Source: Desulfamplus sp.
Lineage (GTDB): Bacteria > Desulfobacterota > Desulfobacteria > Desulfobacterales > Desulfobacteraceae
DNA length: 11,113 nucleotides
Assembly (NCBI GenBank): GCA_015231395.1
Contig: JADGBP010000039.1
Span: forward strand, 1 to 11,113
Direction: 5' to 3'
The notes under the pieces were generated by a model. It was not told where the DNA came from. It saw only the letters and a list, made by a program, of their open reading frames with translations, and did no database searches. This document shows positions 5,676 to 11,113 of the stretch, piece by piece (positions within the stretch are counted from its first letter, which is position 1; each line of letters opens with the position of its first letter). The position numbers were made by a program, and so were the translations under genes.

Positions 5676-7697
5676 ATGATTAAAAACATGATAAAAAAAT
5701 TATTTGTATTGTTCGTGACATGGGGGGTTATTCTGTTTCAGACCCCTGTTTTGGCAGAGACAAACGGCTTGTCAGATACAAGGAAAACAAAGGACAAGGC
5801 AGTTGCGACCATGGATGAAGTGGTGGTTTCAGTTACCCAAACAGAAACTTCAGTTGAAAAAATTGGTGGTAATTCTGTCTCCGTAATAACTGCCCGAGAA
5901 ATTGAAGAGAAAAACTGCCAGACTGTTGAAGAAATTTTGAAAACCGTTCCAGGGATTACTATTGTCTCAAACGGTGGCATGGGGACAAAATCTTCAGTGT
6001 TCATGCGGGGTGCAGATTCAAAAAATACCCTTGTTCTCATAGACGGGATCATGGTCAACGACCCATCCGGGGCAAACAGAGATGCCAACTTGGCAGGCAT
6101 AAATTTAGATAATGTGGAGCGGATTGAAGTGGTTAGAGGCTCCATGAGTGTAATGTATGGAAGCAATGCCACCGCGGGAGTTATCAATATCATTACCAAA
6201 AAAGGAAAGAAAGAGCCTGAATTTACAACAACGGCTGAGGCAGGCTCATATGGCACATGGAAAGCCAGTGGCAATGCTTTGGGAGCTACTGACAAAATCA
6301 ATTATTCAGTTTCCGCGTCAGCACTTTCCAGAGACGGGTTTTCAGTGGCAAACAAGGATAATGACAAGATTCCTCAGTCAGGTAATACAGATGAGGATGA
6401 CGGATACAAGAATCTGACCCTTGCCGGAAAATTCGGGGTTGATATTAATGAGAATTTCAAAATTACATCTTCGCTGCGATATATGGATGCCGAAGTGGAG
6501 TTAGATGATTACGAAGGCGGATATACCGGAGACAATATCTCTTCTTCATGGGTTGAGGATCCCGTGTCCAAAAAATGGGTTAATACCATGGTTCCAAATC
6601 CAGACGGACCCACAGACAAAAAATCCGAATCAGAGCGAATCTGGGGTCAGGTTGGAATTAACAATACCTTTGCCGGCGGATTAATAGAATCAATTATAGC
6701 ATACAAATTTTCAAAGAATGACCAGCAGAGTTATGATAACAACAATAAAAACTGGTATGATTACAAAGGAGATATTGACGATGTATCATGGCAGGGCAAT
6801 ATTAATTTTGAGACCAATACCCTCTCTTTAGGAGTCGGTCATTTTGTCGAGGCAATGGAGAGTAAAAGCAGCTCAGTGTCACCAATTGATACTCGCACCA
6901 TAAGTTATTGGGTTCAGGATCAGTTTTTCTTGGGAGAAAGTTTCACCCTTATTGCAGGTGTCCGGCTTGATGACCATGAATCATTTGGGGAAAAGGCAAC
7001 CTTCAGGATCGCACCCTCGTATGAAATTGAAAAAACTGCCACCCTTTTAAAGGCAAGTTTTGGAACAGGTTTCAGATCCCCGTCACTTTATGAGCTCTAT
7101 TCTGAATACGGCAATCCAATGCTTGACCCTGAAGAAAGTATGGGGTGGGATATCGGGCTTGAACAGGGCGTGATGAACGACACCATGCGATTTGGCATTA
7201 CCTATTTTGAGATGGATTTCAATGACCGTATTGGGTACGATTCGTTAATATCCAAGTATAACCAGCTTGATGGAACCACTGAAACCAGCGGAGTGGAGGT
7301 ATTCACCAAATGGACACCTGTGGAAGATTTTTCCTGTGGCATCAGCTATACATACACAGATGCTATAGATCCTAAAGGTAAACATCTTGTGCGCCGTCCT
7401 TACAATAAGGCCAGTTTTAATTCCAGTTACCGGTTTATGGAAAATGCAGTTGCAAACATAGATATTCTCTGGGTGGATGACAGAGATGAATCTGCATATG
7501 CAATGGACAAGGATGGCAATCGTGTTATGAAACTTGATGCATATACGATTGTCAATCTTTCAGCTTCATATGATATCAATAAAAACATCCAGATATTCAC
7601 GCGGGTGGATAACCTGTTTGATACCTATTATGAAGAGGCTTTTAGCTATGCTACAGCCGGGTTGTCAGGATATATGGGCTTAAAATTGAGGTGGTAG
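5676..7697 (+). CDS. btuB: TonB-dependent outer-membrane corrinoid receptor, BtuB-like
   Basis: A 673-residue product. Residues 1-27 are a Sec signal peptide (basic start, hydrophobic FVLFVTWGVILFQ, cleavage after PVLA). Residues 47-54 (DEVVVSVT) match a TonB box. The plug domain follows (~57-170), with VEEILKTVPGI, FMRGADSKNTLVLIDGIMVN, VERIEVVRGSMSVMYGSNA and GVINIITK. The rest is a beta-barrel rich in alternating aromatic strands, with FGTGFRSPSLYELY, VDNLFDTYYEE and the terminal strand ending LKLRW with an aromatic last residue, as needed for outer-membrane insertion. Transport is energised by TonB-ExbBD. The substrate assignment (cobamides or cobinamide) rests on the upstream cobalamin riboswitch and the downstream BtuF/CbiZ genes. 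AGGAG at 5656-5660 is 15 bases from the ATG, longer than usual. No better start was found; ATG at 5688 would keep most of the signal peptide. Confidence 0.9.
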   Translation: MIKNMIKKLFVLFVTWGVILFQTPVLAETNGLSDTRKTKDKAVATMDEVVVSVTQTETSVEKIGGNSVSVITAREIEEKNCQTVEEILKTVPGITIVSNGGMGTKSSVFMRGADSKNTLVLIDGIMVNDPSGANRDANLAGINLDNVERIEVVRGSMSVMYGSNATAGVINIITKKGKKEPEFTTTAEAGSYGTWKASGNALGATDKINYSVSASALSRDGFSVANKDNDKIPQSGNTDEDDGYKNLTLAGKFGVDINENFKITSSLRYMDAEVELDDYEGGYTGDNISSSWVEDPVSKKWVNTMVPNPDGPTDKKSESERIWGQVGINNTFAGGLIESIIAYKFSKNDQQSYDNNNKNWYDYKGDIDDVSWQGNINFETNTLSLGVGHFVEAMESKSSSVSPIDTRTISYWVQDQFFLGESFTLIAGVRLDDHESFGEKATFRIAPSYEIEKTATLLKASFGTGFRSPSLYELYSEYGNPMLDPEESMGWDIGLEQGVMNDTMRFGITYFEMDFNDRIGYDSLISKYNQLDGTTETSGVEVFTKWTPVEDFSCGISYTYTDAIDPKGKHLVRRPYNKASFNSSYRFMENAVANIDILWVDDRDESAYAMDKDGNRVMKLDAYTIVNLSASYDINKNIQIFTRVDNLFDTYYEEAFSYATAGLSGYMGLKLRW

Positions 7698-7698
7698 T

Positions 7699-7767
7699 AA
7701 CCGTTCATGAACAGATGAGAATCCATCCGCCCCCGGTCATGAAAAGCAAATGTGTGTTCACGGTAAA
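7699..7767 (+). repeat. Dispersed ~60-bp intergenic repeat, copy B
   Basis: It starts one base after the receptor stop codon (AACCGTTCATG) and ends at CACGGTAAA, with the core CATGAAAAGCAAATGTGTG. It is diverged from copies A and C on the left side but closely similar through the CATGAAAAGCAAATGTG core and the CACGGTAAA end. It occupies most of the gap before the BtuF-CbiZ fusion gene. Confidence 0.6.
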
Positions 7768-7771
7768 ATAT

Positions 7772-7825
7772 AAACTCGATATTTTAAGATAGGCGATTCT
7801 ATGAAATCTAAACTCAATATTTTAA
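7772..7825 (+). repeat. 16-bp direct repeat spanning the start of the fusion gene
   Basis: AAACTCGATATTTTAA (7772-7787) recurs with one change as AAACTCAATATTTTAA (7810-7825), 38 bases apart, the second copy being codons 4-9 of the fusion gene. It looks like a small local duplication that created or shifted the start region. The ribosome binding site (AGG at 7791-7793) is weak. Confidence 0.5.
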
Positions 7826-9924
7826 TATGGGTAGTATTTACGGTTCTGATGCAAGGTGTTATCTGTGCCAGTTCATTTTCCTATCCTTTTGTTTTTAAAG
7901 ACAGTTCAAATAAAAAAATAACTTTAAACCAAAAACCCGTACAGGTTGTCAGTCTGGTGCCCTCTATTACCGAGATTATCTTTAAACTGGGTGCCCAGGA
8001 CAGTTTAAAGGGAATAACTTATCATACGACCAATCCTTGGGATGCCTCACAAAAAAGTGTTGTGGGTGGATTTTTCCAGCCGTCAATAGAAGCGATAGAT
8101 GCATTATCTCCTGATGTAATATTTTGTTCTTCCATCCATTCACAGGTCATAAGCCATTTCAGGAACAGTGAAAGCATTCTTGTGGATTTGAAAACAGGGT
8201 CTGTTCAAGATGGCCTTGAGACCATAATCCTTCTTGGAAAAATATTTGAAAAAGAGAAACAAGCCCTGAAAATTGTTGCAGATATCAGAAAAGATATTGA
8301 TCTCATCGCAAGAAAAATGGCCAGTGCAAATGTGGATAAAAAACGGGTAATTCGGCTTATGGGCAGACAGAGCATCATGACACCCGGCAGAGACTCTTTT
8401 CAGAGTGAATTGATAGCTCTTTCTGGAGGTGTGCCTCCTGATTTCGGCACAGGAGATGTGGTGCCGGTTTCAAAGGAGGATTGGTTTAAATTTAATCCTC
8501 AGGTTATTTATGGCTGTGGCAAGGACAGTGAAGCAGCGGACAAGTTCTTTTCCCTTCCTGTATGGAAGGATGTAGATGCTGTGAAAAACAGCCAGATTTT
8601 TTATTTTCCCTGTGATCTGACTTGCAGGGCAGCCACTCACACCGGAGATTTTGTCAAATGGCTTTCTTCGTGCATCTATGCAAAAGAGTTTGGCAAGCAT
8701 GAAAGTGATCTGACCCTGAATAGAGTGGTAAGTACCAGTCCTATTGATGCGGGCATGGACTATGTGCAAACTGCTGCAATTAAAGAGAGCTTGATTCATG
8801 ATTTTGTCAATCGTTCTCTTGTTATTAATCTGAACCGCCCCATGAAAGTTGTTTCAACCCTGGAAGGATTCAAAGAGGGTATTACAACAGTTGGCAATCA
8901 CTATATACCCCCTCAAAGCTGGCAGTTGAACCATGATCAAGGTTTAGATTCCATGAAAAAAGAGATTCTTAATGTTCTTGGGCTTAGGAACGAGCGTTCC
9001 GCTTTTCTTTTCACTGGTGCGGACATGAACAATTTGAGCGTCCAGACGGAAAAATTCAAAGACCTTGAAGTCAAGGTCTTTGCAACTGCGGGGGTGGACT
9101 CCAATGCCATGCGGGTCTCAAAAGATATAGGTGGATATTACGAACCCGGCACTATCAATATTATTGTCATGGTCAACTACAGGCTAACTCAAAGAGCAAT
9201 GACCAGAGCTATTATTGCAGCTACCGAAGGCAAGACAGCCGCACTTCTTGATCTTGATATCAGAAGCAGTTATGGAGATGGGCGATACCGTGCTACAGGA
9301 ACAGGCACCGACAATGTAATAGTGGTCGAGGGAGACGGCAAAGCCAGGCTCGATAATGCTCACAGCAAAGTAAGTATGGATAATACTCACAACAAAGCCA
9401 GTCTGGACAATACTCACAGTAAAACCAATCTGGATAATTATCACAACAAAGTAAGTCTGGATAATGCCGGAGGTCACACAAAGCTCGGGGAATTAATCGG
9501 TCGCTGTGTTTACAAAGCAGTTACTGAAGCAATTAAAAAGCAAAACGGCATCACGATTGACAACAACATTTTCTGGCGGCTTGAGAAAAGAGGAATTACC
9601 ATCTACAGCATGGTGGGTGATAAGCAGGAGTGTGACTGCAAAAGACCTGTCAGTGATATTGTGGCAGATGTTGAGGCTCTTTTGCTGGATGTCAGATTTA
9701 AAGGATTCATGGAGATGGCTCTGAGTTTGAGTGATGATTATGAAAAGGGATTGATAAAAGATTTAACACTGTTTGAAACCATGTGCATGGATGTTGCCCG
9801 GTTGATAGCAGGAAAAGAGATTCAAAAAATGAAACCTATTATCACACGAAATGACGTGCCAACAGTGATCGCAAAAGCCATTAATGCCCTGTTCAATGGG
9901 GTGTATTATAGAAGCATATTATAA
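7801..9924 (+). CDS. cbiZ: Exported BtuF-like corrinoid-binding domain fused to CbiZ amidohydrolase
   Basis: A 707-residue fusion. Residues 1-~23 look like a Sec signal (K2, K4, then LNILIWVVFTVLMQGVI, then CASS). Residues ~30-300 form a BtuF/FepB-type periplasmic binding domain: VVSLVPSITEIIFKLG, GGFFQPSIEAIDALSPDVIF, MTPGRDSFQSELIALSGG. Residues ~335-590 match CbiZ, adenosylcobinamide amidohydrolase, which cuts the aminopropanol arm off cobinamide to give cobyric acid: FLFTGADMNNLSV, ATAGVDSNAMR, GTINIIVMVN, AATEGKTAALLDL (473-485), ATGTGTDN (498-505) and GGHTKLGELIG (557-567). Five 9-residue repeats (514-558) are inserted just before GGH. A ~110-residue tail of unknown role follows. CbiZ is normally cytoplasmic, so the signal peptide implies periplasmic processing, unless the N-terminus is an anchor or the true start is internal. 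The gene lies second in the riboswitch-controlled operon. Domain calls are firm; the location is inference. Confidence 0.88.
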   Translation: MKSKLNILIWVVFTVLMQGVICASSFSYPFVFKDSSNKKITLNQKPVQVVSLVPSITEIIFKLGAQDSLKGITYHTTNPWDASQKSVVGGFFQPSIEAIDALSPDVIFCSSIHSQVISHFRNSESILVDLKTGSVQDGLETIILLGKIFEKEKQALKIVADIRKDIDLIARKMASANVDKKRVIRLMGRQSIMTPGRDSFQSELIALSGGVPPDFGTGDVVPVSKEDWFKFNPQVIYGCGKDSEAADKFFSLPVWKDVDAVKNSQIFYFPCDLTCRAATHTGDFVKWLSSCIYAKEFGKHESDLTLNRVVSTSPIDAGMDYVQTAAIKESLIHDFVNRSLVINLNRPMKVVSTLEGFKEGITTVGNHYIPPQSWQLNHDQGLDSMKKEILNVLGLRNERSAFLFTGADMNNLSVQTEKFKDLEVKVFATAGVDSNAMRVSKDIGGYYEPGTINIIVMVNYRLTQRAMTRAIIAATEGKTAALLDLDIRSSYGDGRYRATGTGTDNVIVVEGDGKARLDNAHSKVSMDNTHNKASLDNTHSKTNLDNYHNKVSLDNAGGHTKLGELIGRCVYKAVTEAIKKQNGITIDNNIFWRLEKRGITIYSMVGDKQECDCKRPVSDIVADVEALLLDVRFKGFMEMALSLSDDYEKGLIKDLTLFETMCMDVARLIAGKEIQKMKPIITRNDVPTVIAKAINALFNGVYYRSIL
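9340..9474 (+). repeat. 27-bp in-frame tandem repeat inside the cbiZ part
   Basis: Five units start at 9340, 9367, 9394, 9421 and 9448, each 27 bases and coding nine residues: KARLDNAHS, KVSMDNTHN, KASLDNTHS, KTNLDNYHN and KVSLDNAGG. The consensus is K-x-x-L-D-N-x-H-(S/N). The last unit runs into the conserved GGH of CbiZ. Codons vary between units (GAT/GAC, AGT/AGC), so the array is not brand new and the peptide appears conserved. Confidence 0.92.
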
Positions 9925-9986
9925 ACGCTCATGGCAGAGTTTCTGCCATCCCCGAGCATAAAAAACAAATGTGTTTTCACGGTAAA
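9923..9986 (+). repeat. Dispersed ~60-bp intergenic repeat, copy C
   Basis: AAACGCTCATGG begins within the stop codon of the fusion gene. The repeat continues GAGTTTCTGCCATCCCCGAG, then ACAAATGTGTTTTCACGGTA. It is closely colinear with the minus-strand copy at 5026-5089. Its end (GGTAAAGGA) supplies the ribosome binding site of the next gene. Confidence 0.6.
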
Positions 9987-9996
9987 GGATACCCTA

Positions 9997-10908
9997 ATGA
10001 AAAGGGCTTTTTTTCTGGTTTTCCTTTTTTGCATATTGGCAGGAGAGGCACTGTCCGGCATTGTCAAACCTGAGACAAAGGATTCCCACCAGATCTTGGA
10101 AAAAGATTCTCATCAACTTGAGGGAAAGAATTTTCACAGAGTAGTCTCATTGGGGCCTCTGATAACAGACATGATTTATCTTTTGGAGGCTGACCAGCGG
10201 CTTTCCGGAGTGACAAGCTATTGTATCATTCCGGAGGGCAAGGAAAAAAAACAGATCATTGGAACCGTGATTCACATGAATATTGAAAAGATTGTCTCCC
10301 TTAAACCGGACGCGGTCTTTGCAAGCACTCTAACAAGAGCCAAACAGATGGAGGCTCTTAAAAAACAGGGCATTAATGTGATTAAATTTCATAATCCGGT
10401 GAATTTTGAAGAGATCTGTGCCATGTTCCTCTCTTTGGGAAACTCTCTTGGAAAGAGGGAGCTTGCATTGGATATCATTAATAAAACAAGTGCCCAAGTA
10501 AAGGATATTGAAAAAAAAGCACAACGCTTTGAAAAAAGAAAGGTGTTTATTCAAATAGGCATAAAGCCCATACGGACCTCCGAGCGGGGGACTTTTATAA
10601 GTAATTATATTCTGGCGGAATAAATATTGAATATTGCCGCGGTCAAGAGGGCAGGAATCTACAACCGTGAGAATGTGCTTATGGAAAATCCAGATGTGAT
10701 TCTCGTTGCCACCATGGGAACATCAACAAAAGCCGCAGAAAACGAGAAAAAAAAATGGCTGGATTTTGGTGCTTTGAAAGCCGCAAAGAACAAGGAAGTT
10801 CATGTTCTTGATCCTGAAATCGTATGCAGTCCAACACCCGTGACCTTTGTAAGTGCTCTCTCGGTTTTCTTTGAATTTATCCATCCAGAATATGAGGAGC
10901 ACTTATGA
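9997..10908 (+). pseudogene. Second BtuF-like substrate-binding protein, split by an in-frame TAA
   Basis: The start chosen is ATG 9997, preceded by AAAGGA (9984-9989) and followed by a signal peptide (MKRAFFLVFLFCILAGEALS). The frame opens further upstream only through the dispersed repeat. A periplasmic binding domain follows: RVVSLGPLITDMIYLLEADQ, VSLKPDAVFASTLTRAKQ, VFIQIGIKPIRTSERGTFI. At 10621-10623 a TAA interrupts the gene after SNYILAE. The same frame then continues with NIAAVKRAGIYNRENVLMEN, PDVILVATMG and VHVLDPEIVCSPTPVTFVSA, the expected C-terminal lobe. Together the halves give ~302 residues, normal for BtuF-type proteins. With one stop and no frame change, the gene has a recent nonsense mutation, a sequencing error, or an unusual split. 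A TTG at 10627 with GGCGGA upstream could restart translation, but half a binding lobe is unlikely to work alone. A KDSHQ repeat lies at 10078-10122. Confidence 0.82.
10078..10122 (+). repeat. Two-unit in-frame KDSHQ-LE repeat
   Basis: KDSHQILE (10078-10101) is followed directly by KDSHQLE (10102-10122), just after the signal peptide and before the binding domain. Synonymous codons differ between the units, so the peptide is better kept than the DNA. Confidence 0.6.
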
Positions 10909-11018
10909 GAGGCAGTTTATTACCATACTATGAAAACACATTTAAAAAATTACCATACCATGAAAACACATTTAAAAAATTACCATACCATGAAAACACA
11001 TTTAAAAAGATGGATTGA
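10905..11018 (+). CDS. 37-residue ORF made of a 10-residue tandem repeat
   Basis: The ATG overlaps the stop of the binding-protein gene (ATGA) and is preceded by a strong GAGGAG (10894-10899, 5-base spacing). The product starts MRGSL, then has three units: LPYYENTFKK, LPYHENTFKK, LPYHENTFKK, then MD and stop, four bases before the next ATG. It is basic with no signal peptide or membrane segment. I do not recognise it. A second frame through the same repeats (10930-11025, MKTHLKNYHT units) is also open and its stop overlaps the next ATG, but it has no ribosome binding site, so the first frame is preferred. It may be a real micropeptide, a translational-coupling leader, or just an open array. 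Function unknown. Confidence 0.45.
   Translation: MRGSLLPYYENTFKKLPYHENTFKKLPYHENTFKKMD
10920..11009 (+). repeat. 30-bp tandem repeat, three units
   Basis: Units at 10920-10949, 10950-10979 and 10980-11009 start TTACCATACYATGAAAACAC and end ATTTAAAAAA, the third ending AAAAAG. They differ at only two positions across the array. TGAAAACACATTT is shared with the plus-strand sequence of the dispersed repeat at 5034-5046, so the array may derive from that repeat. Confidence 0.93.
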
Positions 11019-11021
11019 ACT

Positions 11022-11113
11022 ATGAACAACAATATTATGATAATCGGTGCAAGCGGGATGGTAGGAACTGTATTGATAAACCTCATCAAACAAGATAATC
11101 CCTATGATAAAGT
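11022..11113 (+). CDS. Rossmann-fold NAD(P)-binding protein, N-terminal fragment
   Basis: Cut by the window end after ~30 codons. The N-terminus NNNIMIIGASGMVGTVLINL gives beta1-GxSGxxG-alphaA, the dinucleotide-binding loop of NAD(P)-dependent epimerase/dehydratase, saccharopine-dehydrogenase-like or atypical short-chain dehydrogenase families. Which of these cannot be told from 30 residues. It follows the 37-residue ORF after three bases, with a weak GGA ribosome binding site (11012-11014), so it probably belongs to the same transcript. Whether it takes part in cobamide metabolism is unknown. Confidence 0.7.
   Translation, partial: MNNNIMIIGASGMVGTVLINLIKQDNPYDK

Noticed and set aside
7801..7870. 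Lipoprotein lipobox at GVIC in the fusion protein
   Set aside because: The residue before the cysteine is isoleucine, where glycine, alanine or serine is needed. An ordinary signal peptide or anchor fits better.
9184..9481. Antisense ORFs over the 27-bp repeat (repetitive Val/Ile- and Cys-rich peptides)
   Set aside because: They arise because a repeat unit divisible by three keeps several frames open. There is no ribosome binding site, and the sense strand has clear CbiZ motifs on both sides.
9931..9996. Longer start at 9931 for the second binding protein
   Set aside because: The 22 extra residues are translated from the dispersed repeat. The ATG at 9997 has AAAGGA and opens a proper signal peptide.
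10621..10623. The TAA as a recoded codon (selenocysteine or pyrrolysine)
   Set aside because: Those use TGA and TAG. TAA is not a known recoding signal for either, and no cysteine or relevant residue is expected at this position.
10920..11009. Three 30-bp repeats as a CRISPR array
   Set aside because: The units abut directly with no spacers, and no cas genes are present. They form a plain tandem repeat within a small open frame.

Overview
The window reads as accessory-rich chromosome of a Gram-negative, AT-leaning bacterium. The many two-component proteins, a PAS domain with a GPCPFC motif, a sigma-54 regulator, an HD-GYP protein and a TonB-dependent corrinoid receptor together resemble Desulfobacterales (sulfate-reducing Desulfobacterota). 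That assignment comes from protein style alone and is only moderately certain.

Region 1 (1-834) is a graveyard of broken elements. Two pieces of an IscB-type (RRXRR/HNH, IS200/IS605-associated) nuclease gene meet head to head near base 125: an internal piece on the minus strand and the C-terminus on the plus strand. The plus-strand piece ends in an IS605-like right-end hairpin. Next come a small hairpin repeat and a truncated response-regulator receiver domain on the minus strand.

Region 2 (835-4935) is a signalling block. A receiver-PAS-histidine kinase on the plus strand converges on a minus-strand pair: a sigma-54 enhancer-binding regulator with a degenerate receiver, followed by a receiver-HD-GYP cyclic-di-GMP phosphodiesterase.

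Region 3 (4936-5675) holds a dispersed repeat, a tRNA-Pro(CGG) with a plausible promoter, a 17-bp tandem repeat, a clear adenosylcobalamin riboswitch and an intrinsic terminator.

Region 4 (5676-11113) is a cobamide acquisition locus controlled by that riboswitch. It encodes a BtuB-like outer-membrane receptor, an apparently exported fusion of a BtuF-like corrinoid-binding domain to the cobinamide amidohydrolase CbiZ, and a second BtuF-like protein split by an in-frame TAA. These are followed by a tiny ORF made of a 10-residue repeat and the start of a Rossmann-fold protein. The inferred logic is uptake of diverse cobamides or cobinamide across the outer membrane, periplasmic capture, and removal of the aminopropanol arm outside the cytoplasm so that cobyric acid can be rebuilt. 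CbiZ placed in the periplasm is the most novel idea here.

The locus is also rich in repeats. Two copies of a ~60-bp dispersed repeat sit exactly after stop codons in the operon, a third inverted copy lies at 5026-5089, and three consecutive ORFs carry in-frame, histidine-containing tandem repeats.
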